A stretch of 64,000 bases of DNA from CAMUQR01 sp963539845 (GTDB lineage: Bacteria > Patescibacteriota > Saccharimonadia > Saccharimonadales > Saccharimonadaceae): contig CAUTML010000002.1 in the NCBI GenBank assembly GCA_963539845.1, forward strand, positions 123,439 through 187,438, read 5' to 3'. Below the pieces are notes generated by a model. It saw only the letters and a list, made by a program, of their open reading frames with translations. It ran no database searches and was not told where the DNA came from. The translations under genes and the position numbers were made by a program. Below, piece by piece: positions 53,272 through 61,597 of the stretch; positions within the stretch are counted from its first letter, which is position 1, and each line of letters begins with the position of its first letter.

Positions 53272-53907
53272 ATGAAAATTACCGCCTTGTCTGCTCAGCT
53301 TAAAAATCATGATCGCATCAATGTGTTTGTTGATGGGCAATTTCGGTTTGGGTTGGATATTCGCCAGGTGGTGGAGCTGGGAATTAAAGTCGGCCTGGAG
53401 CTGAATGAGGCGCGGTTAAGTGAGCTTGAACTTGAGAGTCAGTTTGGTAAACTTTATGTTCAGGCTTTAAATTATTGTTTGCTTCGGCCTCATTCGGTGC
53501 GCGAAGTACGTGATTATTTATGGAAAAAATCGCAACCCAAATTACTCAAATCTGGTCGCAAAACGGCTGGCTTGCCGGCGAGTTTGACTCCGCGTGTTTT
53601 GGAGCGTTTGATGGCTAAACAATATCTTGATGATTATCAATTTGCGAAATGGTGGCTAGCCAATCGTCGATTAAAGCAAGGCGTTTCGATGCGTCGGTTA
53701 CGTCAAGAATTGGCCCAAAAAGGCATTAGCCAGGATATTATCGAGCAATTATTAGCTGAATCGACTCGTGATGATGTCACTGAATTACAGAAAATTATTG
53801 CTAAAAAAGCTCACCGTTATTCTGACCGCGATAAATTGATGCGTTATCTGGCTAGCCAGGGTTTTAATTATGACGACATCAAACAAGCACTAGCCAATAG
53901 TCAATAA
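53272..53907 (+). CDS. recX: Regulatory protein RecX
   Basis: A 211-residue helical protein that modulates RecA filaments. The family pattern is seen in ALNYCLLRPHSVREVRDYLW (about 63-82), LMAKQYLDDYQFAKWWLANR (about 112-131), RLRQELAQKGISQDIIEQLL and the C-terminal RYLASQGFNYDDIKQAL. It follows recA by 49 bases, with an inverted repeat (AGCCC/GGGCT, 53234-53252) between, which may reduce its expression relative to recA. Confidence 0.85.
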   Translation: MKITALSAQLKNHDRINVFVDGQFRFGLDIRQVVELGIKVGLELNEARLSELELESQFGKLYVQALNYCLLRPHSVREVRDYLWKKSQPKLLKSGRKTAGLPASLTPRVLERLMAKQYLDDYQFAKWWLANRRLKQGVSMRRLRQELAQKGISQDIIEQLLAESTRDDVTELQKIIAKKAHRYSDRDKLMRYLASQGFNYDDIKQALANSQ

Positions 53908-53937
53908 CCGGCAATCAACGACTGCCACAATAATTAA

Positions 53938-54513
53938 TTATTTTGAGGTTTTAGCGGATTTAGTGGAGCGGAACGGATTGACAAAGTTATCAATCGCATC
54001 TTGGCGCTCGATTTCGCGTAATTGATTCAGAGAATTTTTAATAATAACCTTATCGTGACTCAGTTCGGCGATTTGTGAGCGATGAATCAGTAGTTCCGGA
54101 TCAAAAAAATCTTTAAACATTGGTCGTTGAATAACCAACTGATAAATCATCATATTTTCAGCCACAATATTGTAATTGATAACTTTGCCGACTTTACGCT
54201 GTTGCTTGTCAATCACTGGCAGACCAATCAGCTCAAACTGCAAATCAAGCGTTTTTTGGAGACGAATCACATCAGTGCTGGATACGATGTCTTCACTGTC
54301 GTTGATAATAATGCCTAGCGGACTAATTTCGCGAATGTCTTCTGGTAACAAATAGGAATCTTTGGGATTATCAAGCTGGCGACCAGCTAATTTTAAAGCC
54401 TGAATCGTCAAATCGTAGGGGTTGATAATTAGCTTACTGATAGTTGCGATTTTGCTACTACTTCGTAAGCTTAAAATTGGAAAACTGGTGAGGTCGGTGC
54501 TAGAAATTAACAT
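53938..54513 (-). CDS. Double PRC-barrel domain protein
   Basis: A 191-residue protein (ATG 54513 is chosen over the TTG at 54519 because TATAAT lies 10 bases upstream). The first half (about 10-85) and the second half (about 90-160) each resemble a PRC barrel: SKIATISKLIINPYDLTI and LPVIDKQQRKVGKVINYNIV. PRC barrels occur in RimM and in photosynthetic and envelope proteins. The exact role is unknown. The C-tail is basic. It lies just downstream of the pilus genes but has its own promoter-like box. Confidence 0.65.
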   Translation of the reverse strand: MLISSTDLTSFPILSLRSSSKIATISKLIINPYDLTIQALKLAGRQLDNPKDSYLLPEDIREISPLGIIINDSEDIVSSTDVIRLQKTLDLQFELIGLPVIDKQQRKVGKVINYNIVAENMMIYQLVIQRPMFKDFFDPELLIHRSQIAELSHDKVIIKNSLNQLREIERQDAIDNFVNPFRSTKSAKTSK

Positions 54514-54523
54514 TTTCAATCTT

Positions 54524-54529
54524 ATTATA
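54524..54529 (-). promoter_or_regulatory. -10 box of the PRC-barrel gene
   Basis: TATAAT on the minus strand, 10 bases before ATG 54513. Confidence 0.45.
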
Positions 54530-54561
54530 GCATGACTTATTGTGCGTAGACATCCCTAATT

Positions 54562-54843
54562 TTATTTAAACGGATTGATTCGACCTTCGGGAAGGCTAAG
54601 CTTTGATTTGTGTTGATTGATATGACGTAATTGATCAATGGTTTGTTTGTCAAAAAAATTGCTATAAGTCGCATCTTCCGGTATTTTGACATCAAGCGCT
54701 TCCTGAAAAATGTTATAAATCTGAAATATCGCAAAACCCAGCGCTAATACCGAAACGGCGCTAATCGCTAGTCCGAGGGTTCGGTAATTAAAATTAGGCT
54801 TATTTGGTGAAGATTTTGAGTTGGACGGAACTGATGTTGACAT
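54562..54843 (-). CDS. Small membrane protein at the end of the pilus operon
   Basis: A 93-residue protein with a Ser/Pro/Asn-rich N-terminus (1-20), one helix (about 24-46, LGLAISAVSVLALGFAIFQI) and a soluble C-terminus ending LPEGRINPFK. It overlaps the pilO-like gene by 44 bases, and AAGGA lies 10 bases before its ATG. The INPF ending recalls the C-terminal parts of PilP-type proteins, but similarity is too weak for a call. It is probably an accessory to the PilMNO complex. Confidence 0.6.
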   Translation of the reverse strand: MSTSVPSNSKSSPNKPNFNYRTLGLAISAVSVLALGFAIFQIYNIFQEALDVKIPEDATYSNFFDKQTIDQLRHINQHKSKLSLPEGRINPFK

Positions 54844-55381
54844 CGTCAGGTGATCCTTTCTTATCTTTGTCGGCTCGATTAGCCAGCGCTTTGCTAATTG
54901 ATAAATCGGTAATTTGCATACGGGGCAAACCGGCTTCGATTAATTTCATAAAATTCAAAAAATCGTTGTAATTAGCCGGGGAGCGAAAAGTAACCGAAGC
55001 GGTAATTTCTTTTTTGCCTTTGCCCTTCGGCGTTGGGAAATCAATCGAGGCGATTGTGAGGTGGCTATCGCTGGCGTATCGTTCAATCGTCGCGATGATT
55101 TTCTCTTGATGATGGTTATCTTTGACATCAACCAGAGCTTCGTTAACTAGTTCGGGAATATCATTAAGTTTTTTCATTTGCGAACGAATTATCTCTATGG
55201 CTTCAAGCTCTTGCTGGGTTTTCTTAAGTTCGCTGGTTACTTCGGTGATGCCTTTGGCATTGTCGCTGATTAGATTTTTGCCCAAGAAAAACACGCCCAC
55301 ATTAGCAAAAATAATCAAACCAATTGTAACGATGATAATAATCTTAACGATACTGGGATTAAGGTTTATTTTTTGCGCCAT
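54800..55381 (-). CDS. pilO: PilO-like type IV pilus assembly protein
   Basis: A 193-residue protein with one N-terminal helix (about 12-33), a coiled-coil segment (about 40-75, ITEVTSELKKTQQELEAIEI) and a ferredoxin-like C-terminal domain with NYNDFLNFMKLIEAGLPRMQ, as in PilO. AGGAG precedes the ATG, and it overlaps pilN by 16 bases. PilO pairs with PilN to form the periplasmic alignment complex. Confidence 0.8.
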   Translation of the reverse strand: MAQKINLNPSIVKIIIIVTIGLIIFANVGVFFLGKNLISDNAKGITEVTSELKKTQQELEAIEIIRSQMKKLNDIPELVNEALVDVKDNHHQEKIIATIERYASDSHLTIASIDFPTPKGKGKKEITASVTFRSPANYNDFLNFMKLIEAGLPRMQITDLSISKALANRADKDKKGSPDDVNISSVQLKIFTK

Positions 55382-55938
55382 TGTAGGGTTTCTCCTAGTC
55401 CTTTTTTGTCAAACGTAACACTGAGTGTACCGGTCACTGTGCCGCTTTTTTGATCGGTCACAACAGAAGCGATGCTGACACTGTCGATAAATTTAGCTTG
55501 TTTTAAGGCTCGTTTAGTTTTAATGACATCGTCGCTGGTTGGGGCATGAATTCGAATAATTTGCGGTTTGATAAAAGCAGTATCTCCAACATGAAACGAG
55601 GAGATTTGCACATTGCTCGGAAGTTTTTCAGCTAAGGCTGTAAATAATTTAGAATAATGAACCTGTTGATTAAAAACATTGGCAACGTCTTTGATTTGAG
55701 TCTGTAATTCAGTCGCTTGTTGCTTGGTTTTGGTAATCGATTGCGTCTGGGCGCGGGCGTCTTCTAAATTATGTTCGAGTGATATTTTAGTGTAGATTAA
55801 ATTTAAATAAATAAAGCCGATACTAGCTGTCAGCGCCGATAAAATTGCCAAAAAGAAAAAAACGTATTTTAACAAGGTAGTGTTTAGTTGTGAGGCTTGG
55901 AGATGTTTTTGGTTCTCGGTCGGTAATAAGTTAATCAT
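55366..55938 (-). CDS. pilN: PilN-like type IV pilus assembly protein
   Basis: A 190-residue protein. The start is ATG 55938 (MINLLPTENQKHLQASQLN), preceded by the strongest ribosome site in the window, AAGGAGGTG, 5 bases upstream. A longer frame from 55977 lacks such support. The conserved INLLP start is typical of PilN, which binds PilM. One helix (about 28-50) is followed by a coiled coil and a ferredoxin-like fold. Its start overlaps the pilM end by 8 bases. Confidence 0.88.
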   Translation of the reverse strand: MINLLPTENQKHLQASQLNTTLLKYVFFFLAILSALTASIGFIYLNLIYTKISLEHNLEDARAQTQSITKTKQQATELQTQIKDVANVFNQQVHYSKLFTALAEKLPSNVQISSFHVGDTAFIKPQIIRIHAPTSDDVIKTKRALKQAKFIDSVSIASVVTDQKSGTVTGTLSVTFDKKGLGETLQWRKK

Positions 55939-56986
55939 TAAGCACCTCCTTCGGATTGAGCCAAGCAACCCCGGCAACTGTTAAATAGCGGGAAATTGCC
56001 ACTCGGTTGGGGCGAGGCAGTTTGCCAAAATTAAAATCTTGCCACGGGTTGGCAATACGCACTGGCAGGCGGAGCTCGTTAGTCAAAAAATCGCTCAAAC
56101 CGGCAATGTTGCTGCCATTACCAACCACGATCACTTGTTCAATTGATTGACCGCTCAATCGGTCTGTATTGTAGCGAACGATTTTGTTAATTTCGGTCAG
56201 AATATTCTCCATCGGCGGTCTAAGCGCTTCGGTTAATTTATCCTGGAGATTGCCCTTACTAAAACCACTTAAAACCTTCAATTGCTGGGCTTTTTCTGGT
56301 GGCACGTCGAGGTGGGTACTGATTGCTTGGGTAAAATGCCGTGCGCCAGTTTCGATCGAGCTACTAACGCGCACCACTTTGTCAAGAATCGCAATGTCGG
56401 TATAACTAACCTCCATGTCGATAATCAGCGTATTAAGATTGCCTTTTTCGGTGTTAATAATTAGTCGAGCGATTGAGTTCATGCTTGGTTCAATCAAAAT
56501 CGGCTCCAAATCAACCGACCGGGCGATTTGAATAACGCGATCTAAAATAACAGTTGGCGCCGCGCTCAGCGAGACGTTGAGATTCTCGGCGTCTTGATTG
56601 ATAATTTCATAAGAAATGCCTAAAGCAGCCCGAGGTACCGGAATGTATTGCTCAACTTCCAGATCGATTGCGTTAGCTAAATCGTTTTTGATTTTGATTG
56701 GTAATTGCAAAGTTCGTGAAAAAGTATTGATAGTCGGAATTGTCACAAAAACATAATTAGCATCAAATTTACCGACTAGATTTTTCGTCAAAAGTGTTCG
56801 TAATTGTTCCTCGAGGTAACCATCCTGATTTTCTAAAGAAGTTTTAGCTTTGGTTGAGTCTAGTTTGAGACTGGAATAAGCCAAAATTTTTGGTTTGTTT
56901 CGACCGCTTTCAAAAGCCATCAAAGTCAGGTCATTAACCCCGATGTTTAATCCAACCGTATTTTTTATTTTAAAAAATGATTTCAT
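55931..56986 (-). CDS. pilM: PilM type IV pilus assembly ATPase-like protein
   Basis: A 351-residue cytoplasmic actin-like protein (start at ATG 56986, with AAAGG 8 bases upstream; ATG 56992 is possible). It begins VGLNIGVNDLTLMAFE, and phosphate-binding segments are seen in LIIDMEVSYTDIAILDKVVR and VVGNGSNIAGLSDFL. EVEQYIPVP is a PilM hallmark. It anchors the PilN-PilO complex from the cytoplasm. It is followed by pilN in the usual order. Confidence 0.9.
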   Translation of the reverse strand: MKSFFKIKNTVGLNIGVNDLTLMAFESGRNKPKILAYSSLKLDSTKAKTSLENQDGYLEEQLRTLLTKNLVGKFDANYVFVTIPTINTFSRTLQLPIKIKNDLANAIDLEVEQYIPVPRAALGISYEIINQDAENLNVSLSAAPTVILDRVIQIARSVDLEPILIEPSMNSIARLIINTEKGNLNTLIIDMEVSYTDIAILDKVVRVSSSIETGARHFTQAISTHLDVPPEKAQQLKVLSGFSKGNLQDKLTEALRPPMENILTEINKIVRYNTDRLSGQSIEQVIVVGNGSNIAGLSDFLTNELRLPVRIANPWQDFNFGKLPRPNRVAISRYLTVAGVAWLNPKEVLND

Positions 56987-57013
56987 GCCCATTACCTTTG
57001 TGCTTATTTTACG

Positions 57014-58228
57014 CTATTCGATACTTTTTGACAAGTTAGCAATTGGACTCATCACGCTAGCAGCAATCACGCCGACCATCGCCCCCATAATCACAATCAT
57101 CACTGGCTCAATAATTGAGTTAATTTGTTCAATGGCTAGGTCGACTTCTTCTTCATAAAAATCAGCCACCTTAGTTAAAATCGTTTCGGTACTGCCTGTC
57201 TCTTCACCAACGGCTAGCATTTGAACTACAATTTCTGGCCACATTGCGCCTTGCGACTCCAAAATATTGGAAAGCTGTTTACCATTTTTAACCTGAGTCA
57301 CGGCGTCGAGCAGGGCTTGGCTGTAGACATCATTGCCGACGGCTTGAGCGGTAACTTCCAGCGTGTTAATCACCGACACACCAGCGCCCATCAGCGCCGA
57401 AAAAGTTCGCGAAAAACGCGCCACTACGGTTTTAACAACAATCGTATTGATACCGGGTATTTTTAACAACACTCGATCAAAAATCTTTTTACCTTTGGGA
57501 GTTTTAATAAACTTGAGCAAACTCACAAATCCGCCGATTAACACTGGAAAAACAATATACCAAAAATTTAAGAAAAAACTACTAATATTCAGCATTATTT
57601 GAGTAATTGTTGGTAGTTTGGCGTCTTCGCCACCCAGTCCAGTCAAAATCTCACCAATTTTGGGAATCACAAAAATCATCAGCCCAAAAAAGGCAATTAC
57701 TGTAATAGTCAACAGCACCGTCGGATAGGCCATGGCTGATTTAATTTTTTTGCGGATAGTAGCCGCTTTTTCCTGCTGAACGGCTAAACGTTTCAAAATA
57801 TCATCCAAAATGCCAGCCGTTTCGCCAGCATTTACCATATTGATATAAATATCGTCAAACACTTTCGGATGCTTTTTTAAAGCTTGAGCCAGTGAATCAC
57901 CGCCCTCGATATCGACAATCACTTGTTTGATAATTTTTTGCAAAGGTTTTTTGCCATCGCCAGCCAGGGAATTAAGCGATCGCAGAAGAGGCACGCTAGC
58001 TGACACCATCGCTGACAATTGACGCGTAAAAATCGTTAATTCGTCGAGTTTGACCGCTGGTTCTCCAATTGAAAAATTCAACCCGCCGGCTTTTTTGTCG
58101 GATTTGATCGTTAATGGACGATAGCCAAGTTTGCGCACCAGCGCGACAGCGGCCTGCTGATCGCCAGCCTCAACCGTTCCGTCGATAATTTGACCGCTGG
58201 TATTGATTGCAACATAAACAAATTTCAT
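57014..58228 (-). CDS. pilC: PilC/GspF-type inner-membrane platform protein
   Basis: A 404-residue protein with two GspF domains (about 70-190 and 270-395), each with helical hairpins. Motifs: FTRQLSAMVSASVPLLRSLN, MVNAGETAGILDDILKRLA and MLAVGEETGSTETILTKVAD, typical of this family, plus three membrane helices (about 170-195, 215-240 and 370-395). AAGGAG precedes the ATG. It connects the assembly ATPase to the pilus and sits 9 bases after pilB. Confidence 0.94.
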   Translation of the reverse strand: MKFVYVAINTSGQIIDGTVEAGDQQAAVALVRKLGYRPLTIKSDKKAGGLNFSIGEPAVKLDELTIFTRQLSAMVSASVPLLRSLNSLAGDGKKPLQKIIKQVIVDIEGGDSLAQALKKHPKVFDDIYINMVNAGETAGILDDILKRLAVQQEKAATIRKKIKSAMAYPTVLLTITVIAFFGLMIFVIPKIGEILTGLGGEDAKLPTITQIMLNISSFFLNFWYIVFPVLIGGFVSLLKFIKTPKGKKIFDRVLLKIPGINTIVVKTVVARFSRTFSALMGAGVSVINTLEVTAQAVGNDVYSQALLDAVTQVKNGKQLSNILESQGAMWPEIVVQMLAVGEETGSTETILTKVADFYEEEVDLAIEQINSIIEPVMIVIMGAMVGVIAASVMSPIANLSKSIE

Positions 58229-58237
58229 TTATTCTCC

Positions 58238-60004
58238 TTAGTCCTTGGTTGCTCCGAAAACTTCTTCAAACGAAGTCATGCCTCTGAGGGCTTTAATGAT
58301 GCCATCGGTTCGCATAATAATCATATCTTCTTTAATGGCTTGGTCTTGAATTTCGTTAGCCGTCGCCGCCGAGATAATCATTTTTTGAATTTCTACGGTA
58401 TTATCAAGCACTTCATAAATACCAATTCGACCCTTGTAGCCAGTGTGATTACAATGCTCACAACCGCCTTCATGCGCCTTCCAGTAGTGGCTGATATTAT
58501 CCTTGGTGGTGCTGAGCTCAACGTCTTCGCCGACGCCATCTTCTTTAGCACGTTTTTCTAGGTGATGCATTTTGGCGTTATCAAATTCCTGATTAATATG
58601 TAATAAATCAAAAATTTGCTGTTGCAAATCTTCGGGCATTTCCACCCGCTCTCGGCACTGTTTGCACAAACGACGCACCAGGCGCTGCCCAATCACCGCA
58701 TTGACGGTTGACGCGATCAAAAACGGCTCAATTTTCATATCGAGCAATCGGGGCAAACAAGTAGCTGCGTTGTTGGTGTGCAGAGTTGAGAATACCATGT
58801 GCCCGGTTAGCGCTGCCTGAACGCCTAGATTGGCGGTTTCGCCGTCACGAATCTCACCGACCATAATTACATTCGGATCTTGACGCAGTAGGGCTCGCAA
58901 ACCCGAAGCAAAAGTCATGCCGGCTTTCGGGTTGGTTTGAGTTTGGTTGACGCCTGGGATTTTATACTCAACCGGGTCTTCGATAGTCGAAATATTAACA
59001 TCGGGCGTGTTTAAAATCGATAGCACGCTAAACAGCGTAGTTGATTTACCCGAACCGGTTGGTCCAGTCACTAGCATCATACCGTTGGGCTGGTGAATGG
59101 CTTTGTTAATAATCTCTAGTGATTTGCCCCACATACCAAGCTGACGCAAAGTCAGCGCCTCGGAGCTCTCGCTCAGCACACGCATCACCACTTTTTCGCC
59201 GTCAGAAATCGGTAAGGTCGACACCCGGAAGGCAAACGTATTTTGGTTTAATTTAATTTTAAACCGCCCATCTTGCGGTGCGCGCCGTTCGTCGATTTTT
59301 AAATTTGATAGGATTTTAATACGCGACACTAGGGCGTTGAGAACGTTTTTGGGTAGGCGATTTACCTCGTGTAACACACCGTCAATTCGGTAGCGAACTT
59401 GCACATGATCTTCGCGTGGCTCAATATGAATATCGCTGGCGTTCGATTTGATGGCGTATTCCAGGAGTAGGTTGACAGTTTGGGCGATTGGTGAATCTTC
59501 CGAAATATCTTCTTCTTTAACTTCTTGCGATTTGGTTTCTTCTTTTTGAATATCAATCACGTGAGTCAACTCTTCGGTCACGTCACCCCGGTATAATTCC
59601 AGGCAATCGATGATATTTTGGCGGGTCGCTACATAGATTTTGAGACGAGCGCCAAGCTCTTTTTGCAAAAAATTCACCGCCTGAATGTCATCTGGATCGT
59701 TCAGCGCCAAGTGAATCAGCCCATTATCATCAATTTGAAAAATAATCGCGTTATACTGGCGGGCGACCGGCTCGGGAATTAGTTTTAGCGCTTTATCAGG
59801 AATGTCTTTTTTCTCGACAGTTACGAACGGCACACCAATATAATCACCATAGCGTTTGGTTAGTTCACGTTCGGCTACTAGATTTTTCGCCAACACCAAT
59901 TGCTGGAGTGATTTACCGGTTTTTTGTTGTTCTTGAGCTAATTCGGCAGTTTGTTCGGGCGTTGGTGACAACAATTTTAAAACTAATTTGTCCGACAAAA
60001 GCAT
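58238..60004 (-). CDS. pilB: PilB/GspE-type pilus assembly ATPase
   Basis: A 588-residue ATPase. ATG 60004 is preferred, because the longer ATG at 60016 overlaps the TATAAT box (60015-60020). An N-terminal MshEN domain (about 1-150) precedes the C-terminal ATPase with DIHIEPREDHVQVRYRIDGV (Asp box region), Walker A VTGPTGSGKSTTLFSVL (about 320-336), Walker B IMVGEIRDGETA and the His box TLHTNNAATCLPRLL. The zinc-binding CxxC pairs CKQC and CEHC are present (about 450-505). It powers pilus extension. No retraction ATPase (PilT) is in this window. Confidence 0.94.
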   Translation of the reverse strand: MLLSDKLVLKLLSPTPEQTAELAQEQQKTGKSLQQLVLAKNLVAERELTKRYGDYIGVPFVTVEKKDIPDKALKLIPEPVARQYNAIIFQIDDNGLIHLALNDPDDIQAVNFLQKELGARLKIYVATRQNIIDCLELYRGDVTEELTHVIDIQKEETKSQEVKEEDISEDSPIAQTVNLLLEYAIKSNASDIHIEPREDHVQVRYRIDGVLHEVNRLPKNVLNALVSRIKILSNLKIDERRAPQDGRFKIKLNQNTFAFRVSTLPISDGEKVVMRVLSESSEALTLRQLGMWGKSLEIINKAIHQPNGMMLVTGPTGSGKSTTLFSVLSILNTPDVNISTIEDPVEYKIPGVNQTQTNPKAGMTFASGLRALLRQDPNVIMVGEIRDGETANLGVQAALTGHMVFSTLHTNNAATCLPRLLDMKIEPFLIASTVNAVIGQRLVRRLCKQCRERVEMPEDLQQQIFDLLHINQEFDNAKMHHLEKRAKEDGVGEDVELSTTKDNISHYWKAHEGGCEHCNHTGYKGRIGIYEVLDNTVEIQKMIISAATANEIQDQAIKEDMIIMRTDGIIKALRGMTSFEEVFGATKD

Positions 60005-60014
60005 AACTATTTTC

Positions 60015-60020
60015 ATTATA
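60015..60020 (-). promoter_or_regulatory. -10 box of the pilus operon
   Basis: TATAAT on the minus strand, 10 bases before ATG 60004. Confidence 0.5.
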
Positions 60021-60068
60021 AAACACTTTAGCTAAAAATTCCAGCCAAAAATTACCGTAAATATGGTT

Positions 60069-60074
60069 TAATAT
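60069..60074 (+). promoter_or_regulatory. -10 box of tilS
   Basis: TAATAT ends 7 bases before ATG 60082. Confidence 0.35.
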
Positions 60075-60081
60075 TAACCAT

Positions 60082-61038
60082 ATGCAACAAACCCTCCAGC
60101 ACCAGTTTCAAGCTCAGTTTGATTTTGCCAAAACCTATCTTCTAGCGGTTAGTGGTGGGCTTGATTCGGTGGTGATGCTCGATATGATGACCCGAATTGG
60201 CGGTCTCAAATTAGTCATTGCTCATTTTGATCATCAAATCCGAGGTGCGGAATCGGCTCGCGACGCTCAGTTTGTTCGGGAATTAGCCGAGAAATATGGT
60301 GTAAAATACCACATGGCGTTCGGTGAACTAGGGGCGACTGCTAGCGAAGATCAGGCTCGCCAGGCTCGCTATCGGTTTTTACGGACAGTAGCTCACGAAA
60401 TCGGCGGAACTATTTGCACCGCTCATCATCAAGACGACATTATCGAAACCATCGCTCTGAACTTAACCCGAGGCACGGGCTGGCGCGGGTTGGCAGTGCT
60501 GGGGGCGACCGATATCTTTCGTCCGTTGGTGTTGTTTAATAAACAACAGTTGCGCGACTATGCTCAGACCGCTGGACTGAGCTGGTGTGAAGATTCTACT
60601 AACTCGTCTGATCGTTATTTACGCAATCGACTCCGACAGCGCCTGGCTACTCAGCTCAGTCCCGACGCCAAGCAGTTGCTTTTGGAGCTATACCAGGCGC
60701 AAACCACTCTCAAAACTGCCATCGCCACCGAATGCCAACGGTTTTATCAGCCCGACGGGCTTTATCAGCGCTATTTTTGGATTATGATCGATCAGCTGAC
60801 CGCTCAGGAGTTATTGCAATCCATTATCAAGTGTGATTTTCAGCTGACTTTAACTCGTCCACAACTCGAACGAGCCATTTTAGCCATCAAAACCGCTCAA
60901 GCCGGCGATATTCTTGAGTTAGGCGAAAAAATCGAACTAATCATCAAGCGTCGACACTTCAGTTTGCGACAGGTCAACCGCGCGACTGGCTTATCTCATC
61001 ACCAACTAATCGACCGCTTACGCGCTATCGATGCCTAA
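60082..61038 (+). CDS. tilS: tRNA(Ile)-lysidine synthase
   Basis: A 318-residue PP-loop ATPase that converts the wobble cytidine of tRNA-Ile(CAU) to lysidine. The PP motif is AVSGGLDSVVMLDMM (about 22-36), followed by IAHFDHQIRGAESARD (about 53-68), CTAHHQDDIIETIALNLTRG (about 113-132) and RPLVLFNKQQLRDYAQ (about 151-166), then WCEDSTNSSDRYLRNRLRQ. It is the short form, without the extended C-terminal domain of E. coli TilS. The gene stands alone. Confidence 0.94.
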   Translation: MQQTLQHQFQAQFDFAKTYLLAVSGGLDSVVMLDMMTRIGGLKLVIAHFDHQIRGAESARDAQFVRELAEKYGVKYHMAFGELGATASEDQARQARYRFLRTVAHEIGGTICTAHHQDDIIETIALNLTRGTGWRGLAVLGATDIFRPLVLFNKQQLRDYAQTAGLSWCEDSTNSSDRYLRNRLRQRLATQLSPDAKQLLLELYQAQTTLKTAIATECQRFYQPDGLYQRYFWIMIDQLTAQELLQSIIKCDFQLTLTRPQLERAILAIKTAQAGDILELGEKIELIIKRRHFSLRQVNRATGLSHHQLIDRLRAIDA

Positions 61039-61092
61039 GCACCTACCCTAATTTTAGCCCAATCGACCGCTTTGCCAGCGACATCTAGGGGT

Positions 61093-61476
61093 TCACCTCA
61101 ATATTTTTGGTCCAAAAACAATTAACCCGATAATCATTGCTGTCACCGCTGATATCAGCACTCCAGCTGCCGCCAGGTCTTTGATTCGCATGATTTTGTC
61201 ATTACGTTCGGTTGACACAAAATCCGCCAGGTTCTCAATCGCCGTGTTGATTGTCTCTAGCGTCAGCACTACCTGAATTGCTAGTAGCAATACCGTCCAC
61301 TCACTTGCTGATATTTTATAATAAAAACCAGCCATCACCACCACCACGGTTGTTGTAAGATGCACAACATAATTTTGTTCTTCTCTAACCAGGATTTTTA
61401 ATCCGTTAAAAGCGTATTTAAAACTCCGAACCAGCCGTCCTGGCGATAAGATTTTTTTATGACCAATTTGTTTCAT
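61093..61476 (-). CDS. dgkA: Diacylglycerol/undecaprenol kinase family protein
   Basis: A 127-residue integral membrane kinase with three helices (about 35-55, 60-80 and 100-125). The signature is LETINTAIENLADFVS (about 75-90), with the catalytic Glu and Asn in the ETINTAIE motif, and FKYAFNGLKILVREEQNYVV near the N-terminus. In Gram-positive-type bacteria this family phosphorylates undecaprenol. TATACT lies 6 bases before the ATG. Confidence 0.92.
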   Translation of the reverse strand: MKQIGHKKILSPGRLVRSFKYAFNGLKILVREEQNYVVHLTTTVVVVMAGFYYKISASEWTVLLLAIQVVLTLETINTAIENLADFVSTERNDKIMRIKDLAAAGVLISAVTAMIIGLIVFGPKILR

Positions 61477-61482
61477 AACTCT

Positions 61483-61488
61483 AGTATA
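61483..61488 (-). promoter_or_regulatory. -10 box of dgkA
   Basis: TATACT on the minus strand, 6 bases before ATG 61476. Confidence 0.4.
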
Positions 61489-61522
61489 TCACGCTTTTTG
61501 GCAATTAATCGCTTTTAGCCTA

Positions 61523-61552
61523 TTGCCAAACCATTTTCAGTTGTGCTACAAT
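61523..61552 (+). promoter_or_regulatory. Promoter of the RCC1-repeat protein
   Basis: TTGCCA (61523-61528), an 18-base spacer and TACAAT (61547-61552). The leader to ATG 61598 is about 40 bases, with AGGGGA at 61578. Confidence 0.55.
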
Positions 61553-61597
61553 ACTTATGTTTATAGTTTTAAAAAATAGGGGAAATCAATAAAAACA

